A stretch of DNA of 22,955 nucleotides, taken from an uncultured Chloroflexota bacterium (GTDB taxonomy: Bacteria > Chloroflexota > Dehalococcoidia > UBA3495). Positions 15,861 through 22,955 of this stretch are shown here, one piece after another. Location: NCBI GenBank assembly GCA_913052545.1, contig CAJXEF010000013.1, forward strand, positions 1 to 22,955, read 5' to 3'. Each line of letters begins with the position of its first letter. Position 1 is the first letter of the stretch. The position numbers and the translations under genes are program-made. Under the pieces are notes generated by a model. The model searched no databases. It saw nothing but the letters and a program-made list of their open reading frames with translations, and had not been told where the DNA came from.

Positions 15861-17021
15861 TTGAATAAATTATCTAAATCAGATCTAGCAGCCATAATTA
15901 AAAAAACGGCGTTAAGATTGGGGTTCGATTTGGTAAGAATCACTTCTGCAGAGGAATTCTCGAAAGACCGACGATATGCGTTAGACCGTTTACATAAAGG
16001 TTACTTGAACGGATTACCCTGGTACACAACCTCCAGGGTTGAACGAGGAACTAATCCCCAACAACTACTTCCGGGCGCCCGATCCATAATTTGCTTGGGT
16101 CTAAATTATTTCGAACCCAGCCATTCTTCAATCGATAGCTCTCATCTCGTTGGGACAGGACGGATAGCTAACTATGCGCAAGGTAAAGATTATCATCGGT
16201 TGATTAAAAAACGTATGCGCTCTTTGGTGGTGGAAATGTCTTCTATATTAGGAGAAGAGGTGGGTGCCAGATGGTATGTTGATGATGGACCGATGTTGGA
16301 TAGGGCAGCAGCTAATCGGTCCGGATTAGGATGGTTTGGGAAAAACACCAATATCTTATCCCCTGGAGTCGGTTCGTGGACTTTCTTGGGACAAATAGTC
16401 ACCAACCTGAACCTAGAAATTGACATGCCACTCAAGAAGAGTTGCGGCACCTGCATTGAGTGTATTAAATCTTGTCCCACAGGGGCAATCGTGGCCCCGT
16501 ATGTGCTTGATAACACTAAATGCATCTCATTTCACACAATCGAAAATCGAGGACCTATACCGCGCGAGATACGGCCTCAGATGAGGGACTGGATTTTTGG
16601 ATGTGACATATGCCAAGAAGTCTGCCCTGTCAACAAAATTGCCCCTCATACCACTGTACCAGAGTTTCGAATGTCAAGATTAGCTAATGTAAGTTTGATC
16701 AGTATCCTACAGTTAGATGAAGACGGATTCAAAAGGGATTTTTCTGGCACTCCAATCATGCGTGCCAAACTTTCCGGTTTAAAACGAAACGCCTGCATCG
16801 CATTAGGTAATAATAAAGACCTTACCGGCGTACCGGAACTCGCGCGATGTTTGGCCGAAGAATCAGAATTGGTAAGAGGTCATGCAGCCTGGGCCCTCGG
16901 ACAAATAGGTGGGGCAAACGCGACTAAGATCCTAGAAGAAGTACGATTCACTGAAACTGCTGGTTGGGTTTTAGAAGAAATTAATCTATCTCTAAATGAA
17001 ATAGCTAATAATACTGAGTAA
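15861..17021 (+). CDS. queG: Epoxyqueuosine reductase QueG
   Basis: Reduces epoxyqueuosine to queuosine in the anticodon of tRNAs with GUN anticodons, using cobalamin and two [4Fe-4S] clusters. The N-terminal half has the QueG blocks LPWYTTSR (52-59) and WYVDDGPMLDRAAA (138-151), including the expected catalytic aspartate. The iron-sulfur ligands are visible as C195-x2-C198-x2-C201-x3-C205 followed by PTGAI, and C248-x2-C251-x3-C255-P. A HEAT-like repeat segment (about 310-370) follows, as in other QueG proteins. Length 386 is normal. The start is TTG 15861, with GAG eleven bases before it, the same weak layout as the dut start upstream. It needs cobalamin, supplied or made elsewhere. Confidence 0.94.
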   Translation: MNKLSKSDLAAIIKKTALRLGFDLVRITSAEEFSKDRRYALDRLHKGYLNGLPWYTTSRVERGTNPQQLLPGARSIICLGLNYFEPSHSSIDSSHLVGTGRIANYAQGKDYHRLIKKRMRSLVVEMSSILGEEVGARWYVDDGPMLDRAAANRSGLGWFGKNTNILSPGVGSWTFLGQIVTNLNLEIDMPLKKSCGTCIECIKSCPTGAIVAPYVLDNTKCISFHTIENRGPIPREIRPQMRDWIFGCDICQEVCPVNKIAPHTTVPEFRMSRLANVSLISILQLDEDGFKRDFSGTPIMRAKLSGLKRNACIALGNNKDLTGVPELARCLAEESELVRGHAAWALGQIGGANATKILEEVRFTETAGWVLEEINLSLNEIANNTE

Positions 17022-17070
17022 ATACCTGGCAAATTAATTCATCATCAATTTGAACCCGAACCTGTAAATG

Positions 17071-17640
17071 TTACTCGACTACGCTAACCTCAGGTCGAGC
17101 ATTTGGGTTACCTTTATTGGACTTACTACGGCCTCCCCGTCGCCGCCTGTATTGATTCTTTGTTTCAATTGGCTGAGGAGCATAGCGATATTCACTACCA
17201 AATTTCAGTTTCTTCATCTCCTCCTCAATAATGAAAAAGTCACTCTTCGGAAGCAAATGCAAATTTCCTTGGAAAGCCAAATACCAGTCCTCGGGAGCCC
17301 AACGACGAACATAATCTAACCTATGCGCCAATAATCCGGCTTCGATATGATGTTCTTTATCTAGAATTATCTCAGGTTTGATACCGATCTGATAAGGCCA
17401 TCCAGAGCTACCCTCATTCTTCCAATGTGAGGTGATTTCTTCGCGATACGCGGTGGTTACCGTAGCAGTACCAGTAAACCTCCGCACTCCTGTGACATAA
17501 AAAAGCACTCTGTCTCCGATCTCGATACGCTGTACCTTTCTCCGATGTTGCGATTTAAGACCCTGTGTCAAAAATCCCATCTGTTCAGTAACATCAAAGT
17601 TGGTTTCATTACAGGCTATCATCCAAAAGTTGCGCGGCAT
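17071..17640 (-). CDS. EVE-domain (PUA-like) protein with basic C-terminal tail
   Basis: EVE domains have a PUA-like fold that binds modified bases in DNA or RNA; the ligand here is unknown. The family start MPRNFWMI, the segment GLKSQHRRKVQRIEIGDR (27-44), FYVTGVRRFTGTATV (47-61) and LAFQGNLH (121-128) are conserved. The EVE domain fills about residues 1-145. The last 40 residues are low-complexity and basic, with QYRRRRGGRSKS (163-174), suggesting extra nucleic-acid contact. The start at ATG 17640 has a strong GGAGG five bases upstream. It converges on queG, whose stop is 49 bases away, and diverges from the thiolase-like gene. No restriction or methylation gene is nearby, so a defence role is not supported by context. 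Confidence 0.85.
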   Translation of the reverse strand: MPRNFWMIACNETNFDVTEQMGFLTQGLKSQHRRKVQRIEIGDRVLFYVTGVRRFTGTATVTTAYREEITSHWKNEGSSGWPYQIGIKPEIILDKEHHIEAGLLAHRLDYVRRWAPEDWYLAFQGNLHLLPKSDFFIIEEEMKKLKFGSEYRYAPQPIETKNQYRRRRGGRSKSNKGNPNARPEVSVVE

Positions 17641-17680
17641 GTATACCTCCAGGCAATTCCTGCGAAATTTGGCTGGAATA

Positions 17681-17709
17681 ATTAAACTTCACTAATTAAC
17701 TGGGTACAA
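17681..17709 (-). promoter_or_regulatory. Possible promoter of the EVE-domain gene
   Basis: On the minus strand TTGTAC (17704-17709) and TTTAAT (17681-17686) are separated by exactly 17 bases. The -10 box matches consensus at five of six positions, the -35 box at three. Confidence 0.35.
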
Positions 17710-17772
17710 TTTTAACACGCCATCGAAAGTAGTTCATTTTCATTTTATTCAGATCGGATTTTTCTCATAAAA

Positions 17773-17804
17773 TACCACCCATTGTCTCAAACAATGTGTT
17801 GGTA
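17773..17804. repeat. Imperfect hairpin in the EVE-thiolase divergent region
   Basis: Inner arms cattgt (17780-17785) and acaatg (17791-17796) plus outer arms tacca (17773-17777) and tggta (17800-17804) form an interrupted dyad of about 32 bases. The rest of the 270-base gap (17641-17910) shows nothing else I can support beyond the promoter listed separately. Confidence 0.35.
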
Positions 17805-17910
17805 TATCATCAGGAATAACCTACCTATTTAGATACTTGGTATGTCGCTTGTTAATCAATACCGCAAATCCTAACTTAAAAATAAAAAGACTAACCCAAA
17901 GGAGAGAACA

Positions 17911-19086
17911 ATGGTATCTCGTGGCTCCCAATCTAGAGATATAGCAATTGTAGGGGTAGCTGAGTCGGATGAAATGGGGACGGTTCCCAATAAATCTTCC
18001 TTACAACACCACGCTGAAGCCGCGTACAATGCTCTGGACGATGCAGGCCTATCTAAAAGTGATGTTAATGGATTGTTAACAGCTGGCTTCTCCACACTGG
18101 TAACAGCAGAATATATGGGAATACAACCCACATTTACCGATAACACGTCAGTTGGAGGCTCCTCATTCGTAATCCATGTAGCGCATGCCGCTGCAGCTAT
18201 ACGCGCAGGGTACTGTGACACCGTATTGATTACCCATGGACAAGCAGGTAGGTCAACCAGAGCGCGAGTACCCGCAGACGGAAATCTCCCCGTCGCCCAA
18301 TTCGAATCACCTTATGGTTTGATAGGCCAACCCATCAATTACGCGTTAGCCTGTACGAGGTATATGCACGAATACGGGGAAGATCGAACCCGACAAGCCA
18401 TGTCAGAAATCGCAGTTTCTACGAGAAAATGGGCTAATTTGAATCCAAAAGCGGTTATGCATGAAACTCCAATGAGCTTCGATGAATATCATGATTCCCG
18501 TTGGGTAGCGTGGCCATTTCATCTCGTAGATTGTTGCTTAGTTACGGACTCGGGAGCAGCAATCATAGTCACTACAGCTGAAAAAGCGGCCAATTGCCGC
18601 AAACAACCAGTATGGGTATTGGGAGCATCAGAGAGCCACGATCACGGTATCATCAGCACCATGCCGTCCTTCACTTCTTTGATAGCCCGAGAAACAGGGC
18701 CTAAAGCAATGGCCAGAGCGGGAATAACCCACGACGACATTGACTTAACTATGATATACGACTCATTTACATACACAGTCATGTTAACGTTAGAGGGGCT
18801 AGGGTTTTGCCGTCCTGGAGAAGCAGCTGATTTCGTTTCAGGCCAACGTACTGCTCCGGGAGGGGATTTCCCACTAAATACCAACGGAGGGGGATTATCA
18901 TATACGCATCCCGGAATGTATGGGAGCTTTTTGTTAGTGGAAGCAGTTCGTCAACTTAGAGGAGAATGTGGGGAACGACAAGTCAAAAAACGCTCGGATC
19001 ACAACCATAATCCTGAAATATCTATAGTTAATGGAACAGGGGGATCGCTCTCCTCAACTGGAACGGTAGTCCTGGCGACTACGTAG
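17911..19086 (+). CDS. Thiolase-like (SCP2-thiolase / lipid-transfer family) protein lacking the active cysteine
   Basis: Belongs to the thiolase fold and most resembles the bacterial acetyl-CoA acetyltransferase / lipid-transfer group. The N-terminal half has DIAIVGVAESD (10-20). At the place where thiolases have the acylated cysteine, it reads NTSVGGSSF (78-86) with no cysteine. The C-terminal half has the conserved NGGGLSYTHPGMYG, which keeps the active-site histidine region, but the second cysteine block is replaced by GTGGSLSSTG. The usual Claisen chemistry is therefore unlikely. Some relatives act with a DUF35/OB-fold partner, for example in steroid side-chain cleavage; no such partner is next to this gene. 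AAGGAG before ATG 17911 is a good ribosome site. Length 391 is normal. Confidence 0.85.
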   Translation: MVSRGSQSRDIAIVGVAESDEMGTVPNKSSLQHHAEAAYNALDDAGLSKSDVNGLLTAGFSTLVTAEYMGIQPTFTDNTSVGGSSFVIHVAHAAAAIRAGYCDTVLITHGQAGRSTRARVPADGNLPVAQFESPYGLIGQPINYALACTRYMHEYGEDRTRQAMSEIAVSTRKWANLNPKAVMHETPMSFDEYHDSRWVAWPFHLVDCCLVTDSGAAIIVTTAEKAANCRKQPVWVLGASESHDHGIISTMPSFTSLIARETGPKAMARAGITHDDIDLTMIYDSFTYTVMLTLEGLGFCRPGEAADFVSGQRTAPGGDFPLNTNGGGLSYTHPGMYGSFLLVEAVRQLRGECGERQVKKRSDHNHNPEISIVNGTGGSLSSTGTVVLATT

Positions 19087-19144
19087 CTCAACATGGGTTG
19101 GCGCTGTCGATAATTATTATCTTTCGGAAACGCGCTCACTAACC

Positions 19145-19189
19145 ATACTAGTATAATGCTAGATATCTAACATCGAGAAATAATATAAT
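19145..19189 (+). promoter_or_regulatory. Promoter region of the flavin reductase gene, with two TATAAT boxes and two palindromes
   Basis: Perfect TATAAT boxes occur at 19152-19157 and 19184-19189. Two ten-base palindromes, atactagtat (19145-19154) and tagatatcta (19160-19169), lie between or over them. Neither box has a recognisable -35 at 16-18 bases, and the second palindrome sits where the -35 of the downstream box should be. Confidence 0.45.
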
Positions 19190-19219
19190 CTGCCTAAACT
19201 ACTTATGAGGGGATAAGCT

Positions 19220-19705
19220 TTGACTTCGAGCAACGATTTTCGAACCGCAATGTCTAAATTCGCCACCGGCGTCACTGTGGTAACTAGTGTAGATGAGCAA
19301 GGGAACCCACACTCTATGACGGCCAATTCGTTTACATCAGTGTGTTTGGATCCTCCCACTATATTAGTCTGTGTAGCTCATAGTACTAACACATATGGGT
19401 TCGTAGAACGTACTGGGAAATTCGGGGTGAACATACTGAGCGAGAACCAGGAAGATATAGGAATATATTTTGCCAAACGCCCAGAAGACCGAACCGGAGA
19501 AATACAATACGAATTGACCATGGCGGACGGTAATGTCCCGTTTTTGAATGGCTCCATGGTATCTTTCTCTTGCGAAGTGGTGGGATCACACGTTTACGGT
19601 GACCACACTGTTTACATGGGAGAGGTTGGAGAGGTTCGGCAACAGGACGAAGGCGAACCTCTCATGTTCTTCAAAAGTCGCTGGTACCATCCGACAAAAG
19701 GCTAG
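19220..19705 (+). CDS. Flavin reductase-like FMN-binding protein
   Basis: Matches the flavin reductase family (HpaC/flavin-reductase-like, split-barrel FMN-binding fold), which reduces FMN or FAD with NAD(P)H for partner monooxygenases. The typical features are FRTAMSKFATGVTVVTS (7-23), the FMN-contacting SMTANSFTSVCLDPP (32-46) and the C-terminal GDHTVYMGEV (127-136). Length 161 is normal. The start is TTG 19220 with GAGGGG seven bases upstream. It has its own promoter-like region and converges on an alpha/beta hydrolase with only three bases between the stop codons. A luciferase-like monooxygenase at 9298-10296 is a conceivable partner but is not adjacent. Confidence 0.87.
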   Translation: MTSSNDFRTAMSKFATGVTVVTSVDEQGNPHSMTANSFTSVCLDPPTILVCVAHSTNTYGFVERTGKFGVNILSENQEDIGIYFAKRPEDRTGEIQYELTMADGNVPFLNGSMVSFSCEVVGSHVYGDHTVYMGEVGEVRQQDEGEPLMFFKSRWYHPTKG

Positions 19706-19708
19706 CCC

Positions 19709-20398
19709 TCATTTTATGCGGGCCAAAAATTGATCTATAATCCCATTTACCTGTTGATGCATTTGCAGCTGCAGAAAGTGGTCTCCGCCCTCAATCACAT
19801 GTTCTTGAGAATTCGATATGTTGGCAGCTAGATAGTCAGCAAACTTGACTGGAGTTACCTTGTCTATGCTCCCAGCGATTATTTCTGTAGGCAAATTAAT
19901 TTTACTTACTTCACTCATTACATCGAATCGTTCACAACAGAGTAAATCGTTTAACGCAACATCGGCTCCGATTTGCGCAACTCTTTGAACTAGCAGTTGG
20001 TAAAGATCTGGTTCCACTCCCTTGAAATACCCTTTTTGAGAATCTACCCACATACTGACGGGGTCAGAAATATCCTGTGCTTTTTCAAAATGTTCTTGGT
20101 CAACTTTTAATCTAGCCCCAGTTCCAATCAAAATCAGACCTTTAAGCTCATCCGGATATTTAAGAGCGTAGAGTTGTGCAATTGCCCCTCCCATGGAGTG
20201 ACCGCAAATAACCACGTCTTTATATCGTCTAGCTTTAACAAATCCCCGTACCCACTCCAGATAACCCTCAATGCTATTACACGGGATCCCATCGGGATGC
20301 CCAGGTAGGTCTATGGCTTTTGAGTTACGAAAATGCCTTAATTGGTAATAAAAGGACAAGCTGGAGTTACCAGCCCCATGGATAAAAACCAGTTTCAT
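19709..20398 (-). CDS. Alpha/beta hydrolase fold protein
   Basis: A cytoplasmic serine hydrolase of the alpha/beta fold, substrate unknown. The oxyanion-hole segment FIHGAGNSS (5-13) is followed by the nucleophile elbow GHSMGGA (66-72, Ser68). Asp179 in GSIDKVTP and His207 in GGDHF complete the triad, and LPGHPDG (31-37) is the usual loop. A cap region lies between about residues 100 and 160. Length 229 is on the short side. The start at ATG 20398 has no striking ribosome site. It converges on the flavin reductase gene and is separated from gyrA, on the same strand, by a strong terminator, so it is probably expressed on its own. Unlike the hydrolase at 5482-6120 it lacks the HPHPLHGG block. 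Confidence 0.85.
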   Translation of the reverse strand: MKLVFIHGAGNSSLSFYYQLRHFRNSKAIDLPGHPDGIPCNSIEGYLEWVRGFVKARRYKDVVICGHSMGGAIAQLYALKYPDELKGLILIGTGARLKVDQEHFEKAQDISDPVSMWVDSQKGYFKGVEPDLYQLLVQRVAQIGADVALNDLLCCERFDVMSEVSKINLPTEIIAGSIDKVTPVKFADYLAANISNSQEHVIEGGDHFLQLQMHQQVNGIIDQFLARIK

Positions 20399-20486
20399 TG
20401 ATGCTCTCTTTGATTAAAGCAATTAATATCTTCAATCGAAATATTAACCTTCAAAAATTACGATATAACATTTTCCCAATTGGATC

Positions 20487-20542
20487 AAAACATAGAGACT
20501 ATGGGTTGCCTCCTCAAGGTACAGCCATAGTCTCTACGTTTT
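20487..20542 (-). terminator. Terminator behind gyrA, possibly bidirectional
   Basis: Perfect 12-base arms (20493-20504 and 20525-20536) extend through one mismatch to a further five pairs (20487-20491 with 20538-20542). The outer arms are aaaac and gtttt, so a short T-run ends the hairpin on both strands. It lies 25 bases after the gyrA stop. Confidence 0.8.
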
Positions 20543-20566
20543 ATGGTCGGAGACTATATCGTAAGG

Positions 20567-22955
20567 TTAATTAGAATCCGAACCATCAGTAGCGCTATCT
20601 TTAGCAGTATACAAACCCTCTTGGAAGCAGGCGACCGAGGCAACGAAATCATCCGGCTCTCTATCCCTCCAGACAATTACTCCTGAAGTATTTCGGCCAG
20701 CCACCCTGACATCTTCTAAATTAATTCTAACAATCTGAGCTTTAGCAGATACTATAAAAACCTCCTGATCAGCTAAATCACCGACTACTCGCGCAGCCGC
20801 AACAGGTCCTGTTTTATCTGTAACCCTAAATGTTCTGACACCCTGACCACCTCTTGAGGTTCTACGGTACCTGGCCATAGGAGTTAGCTTGCCATATCCT
20901 CCTTCACTAACTACTAACAGGTGGTCCTTGTTGGATATAGTATTGGCGCCAATTATCGTGTCACCATCCGTTAATTTCATGCCCCTGACACCTCCCGCGG
21001 CGCGGGACCGAGGCCTAAGTCCCTCCACTGAAAACCTGATCGCCTGCCCTTTAGCCGACACCATTACCACATCTTGCGAGTCTCCTAACTGCGAAACACC
21101 AACCAATTCGTCTCCGGGTTCAAGGTCCATAACTATTAGCCCTCGTGCTCTTATATTTGACAATTGTCCCCGTTGGAGAGCTTTTACCTCGCCCTTCCGA
21201 GTCGCTAGTATCAATAAATCTTCATCCTTAGGATTTTCCACCGGCATCATTGCTTGTATTTGTTCACCTGGCGCCAGAGGTATTTTATTTATTAATAATA
21301 TTCCCCTGGCGGTACGAGAAGACTCACCGGGGATATTAAACACCCTCAATGGATACACCCGGCCCCTATTGCTGAAGAAAAGCAAGGTATCATGGGTGTC
21401 AACAACAACTAAATCCATCAAAGCATCATCTTCTCTGGTAGTCATACCCCTAACACCCTTACCGCCTCTATGCTGAGTTCTATACGTGTCACAAGGAACT
21501 CGCTTGATGTAACCCTTTTGGCTAAGTGTAACCATCATATCTTGGTGGATAATGAATTGCTCCGCTCCCTGCTCTTCTATCTCCTCAGGGTGAATTACAG
21601 TCCTTCGAGTATCCCCATAATCTTTTTCAACCTTTCGAGTCTCCGTTTTGACAGCGGATAAGATTTTAGAGGGGCTCCCGAGCAATTCTTCTAACGACGC
21701 AATAGTTTTCAGCAAATCATCATGTTCCTTTTCCAACCTTTCACGTTCCAAAGCGGCTAATCTTCTTAGTTGCATATCCAGAATAGCCTGGGCTTGAACC
21801 TGAGTTAAATCCAAGGTCTCCATTAAATTATTCCGGGCCGCCTCAACATCTTGAGCGCTTCGGATTAACTCGATGATTTCGTCTATCCTATTCAAAGCCA
21901 ACAGCAGACCTTGTACTATATGGTCTCTATCCTGAGCTCGCTTCAACAGGAACTCAGATCTCCTCTTAATCACCTCCTGGCGGTGTTCAATAAACAAAGT
22001 AAGGGCCCGCTTTAAAGGAAGAACCTGAGGTTGACCATCTACCAAAGCAAGCATGATTACATTAAATGAAGATCTCAGAGTAGTATGCTTATATAGATTA
22101 TTTAAAACTATATCGGCCTGAGCATCTCTACGTAACTCAACAACAACTCTCATGCCGTGACGATCCGATTCGTCCCGGATATCGGAAATTCCGTCTATTC
22201 GTTTGTCCCTAACTAGCTGTGCTATCTTTTCAACTAAGTTTGCCTTGTTAACTTGGTACGGTAGTTCGGTAACAATTATCCTATATCTACCACCCCTAAC
22301 CTCCTCGATCTCAGTCGCGGCTTCCATTATTATCCGGCCTCGTCCGGTATTATATGCTTCTGAAATCCCAGCACTTCCTCTTATGATGCCAGCAGTTGGG
22401 AAATCCGGACCAGGAACTATTTTAAGCAAGTCCTCTGTCGTGCAGTCCGGATGGTCTATCACATAGGTAACTGCCTTACAAACCTCTGACAGATTATGAG
22501 GGGGAATATTAGTAGCCATCCCTACAGCGATACCAGACGCGCCATTTAGCAACATATTCGGCATTCGACTCGGCAGCACCACCGGCTCTTCTATTGAGTC
22601 GTCAAAATTTAGACGGAAATTTACCGTGTCTTGGTCAATATCCGCCAAAAGTTCCTGTGATATATTGGCCAGCCTAGCTTCGGTATAACGCATGGCAGCC
22701 GGAGGGTCACCATCTACGCTACCGTAGTTGCCTTGCCCATCAATCAACGGATATCGCATCGAAAATGGTTGAGCCATACGTACCATCGCATCATAGACAG
22801 AACTGTCTCCATGCGGGTGATACTTCCCAAGAACTTCCCCTACGATTCTCGCGCTCTTTTTGTAACCAGTATTAGCACGTATACCCATCTCTTCCATGGC
22901 GTATAGTATTCTTCTCTGAACTGGTTTGAGCCCATCTCGAACGTCAGGCAGGGCG
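20567..22955 (-). CDS. gyrA: DNA gyrase subunit A (5' end cut by window edge)
   Basis: Type II topoisomerase subunit that breaks and rejoins DNA during negative supercoiling. The frame is open to the right edge, and the codons upstream of the first in-window ATG (22897) read [19 protein letters not shown], so the true start is outside. The catalytic tyrosine is in [10 protein letters not shown] (codon 22685-22687). The quinolone region reads [20 protein letters not shown] and keeps the Ser and Asp equivalent to E. coli Ser83 and Asp87. The GyrA box is QHRGGKG (21455-21475) against the usual QRRGGKG, which with the six-bladed C-terminal repeats identifies GyrA rather than ParC. The C-terminal acidic tail is short ([10 protein letters not shown]). 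Confidence 0.96.
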   Translation of the reverse strand, partial: ALPDVRDGLKPVQRRILYAMEEMGIRANTGYKKSARIVGEVLGKYHPHGDSSVYDAMVRMAQPFSMRYPLIDGQGNYGSVDGDPPAAMRYTEARLANISQELLADIDQDTVNFRLNFDDSIEEPVVLPSRMPNMLLNGASGIAVGMATNIPPHNLSEVCKAVTYVIDHPDCTTEDLLKIVPGPDFPTAGIIRGSAGISEAYNTGRGRIIMEAATEIEEVRGGRYRIIVTELPYQVNKANLVEKIAQLVRDKRIDGISDIRDESDRHGMRVVVELRRDAQADIVLNNLYKHTTLRSSFNVIMLALVDGQPQVLPLKRALTLFIEHRQEVIKRRSEFLLKRAQDRDHIVQGLLLALNRIDEIIELIRSAQDVEAARNNLMETLDLTQVQAQAILDMQLRRLAALERERLEKEHDDLLKTIASLEELLGSPSKILSAVKTETRKVEKDYGDTRRTVIHPEEIEEQGAEQFIIHQDMMVTLSQKGYIKRVPCDTYRTQHRGGKGVRGMTTREDDALMDLVVVDTHDTLLFFSNRGRVYPLRVFNIPGESSRTARGILLINKIPLAPGEQIQAMMPVENPKDEDLLILATRKGEVKALQRGQLSNIRARGLIVMDLEPGDELVGVSQLGDSQDVVMVSAKGQAIRFSVEGLRPRSRAAGGVRGMKLTDGDTIIGANTISNKDHLLVVSEGGYGKLTPMARYRRTSRGGQGVRTFRVTDKTGPVAAARVVGDLADQEVFIVSAKAQIVRINLEDVRVAGRNTSGVIVWRDREPDDFVASVACFQEGLYTAKDSATDGSDSN

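Noticed and set aside
17071..17640. EVE-domain gene as part of a defence island
   Set aside because: No restriction, methylase, toxin or mobile-element gene lies in the window; the neighbours are housekeeping.
20889..21476. Long plus-strand open frame (195 codons) inside gyrA
   Set aside because: It is antisense to highly conserved gyrA codons, shows no recognisable domain and is composed of Ser/Pro-rich shadow sequence.
1..22955. CRISPR array, insertion sequence or prophage
   Set aside because: No regularly spaced repeats, transposase or phage genes, and gene content is uniformly housekeeping.

Overview
The window looks like ordinary chromosome from a bacterium, most likely a member of the Chloroflexota (Dehalococcoidia / SAR202-type). 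This placement is an inference from family content: a luciferase-like flavin monooxygenase, a flavin reductase, a thiolase-like protein without the usual cysteine, an archaeal-type dUTPase and a moderately AT-rich sequence packed with housekeeping genes. No marker such as 16S rRNA is present to settle it. I found no rRNA, tRNA, CRISPR array, insertion sequence or phage gene. Twenty protein genes are supported: nineteen complete and one (gyrA) cut by the right edge.

Left part (1-6120). A perfect terminator hairpin at 2-36 ends a plus-strand gene that lies outside the window. All the genes that follow are on the minus strand: gltX and glnS (glutamyl- and glutaminyl-tRNA synthetases side by side), an RluA/RluD-family pseudouridine synthase, lspA (lipoprotein signal peptidase) with an unusual C-terminal zinc-ribbon-like tail, and a small alpha/beta hydrolase nine bases upstream of lspA. 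The hydrolase, lspA and pseudouridine synthase run in the same direction.

Middle part (6250-11931). Two plus-strand genes (a threonine aldolase and an isochorismatase-like hydrolase lacking the usual cysteine) meet a three-gene minus-strand unit: biotin-dependent acyl-CoA carboxyltransferase, LLM-class flavin monooxygenase, rarA. The isochorismatase-like gene and rarA overlap tail to tail by four bases. The carboxyltransferase and folP diverge from a 110-base region that holds three palindromes.

Right part (12019-22955). folP and folK overlap and supply two consecutive steps of folate synthesis. They are followed on the plus strand by groEL (no groES, no CIRCE operator, no GGM tail), a dUTPase and queG (queuosine synthesis). 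A minus-strand EVE-domain gene diverges from a thiolase-like gene, which precedes a flavin reductase. The flavin reductase converges on a second alpha/beta hydrolase, and the window ends in gyrA with a strong hairpin terminator behind it.

Functionally the window mixes translation and tRNA modification (gltX, glnS, queG, rluD-like), membrane lipoprotein maturation (lspA), DNA topology and repair (gyrA, rarA, dut), folate synthesis, protein folding, and lipid or flavin-dependent small-molecule metabolism. Seven of the nineteen complete genes appear to start with GTG or TTG, and several lack a visible Shine-Dalgarno sequence. I saw no convincing new multi-gene system. The most unusual items are the LspA-zinc-ribbon fusion, the stacked palindromes between the carboxyltransferase and folP, and the atypical solitary GroEL.
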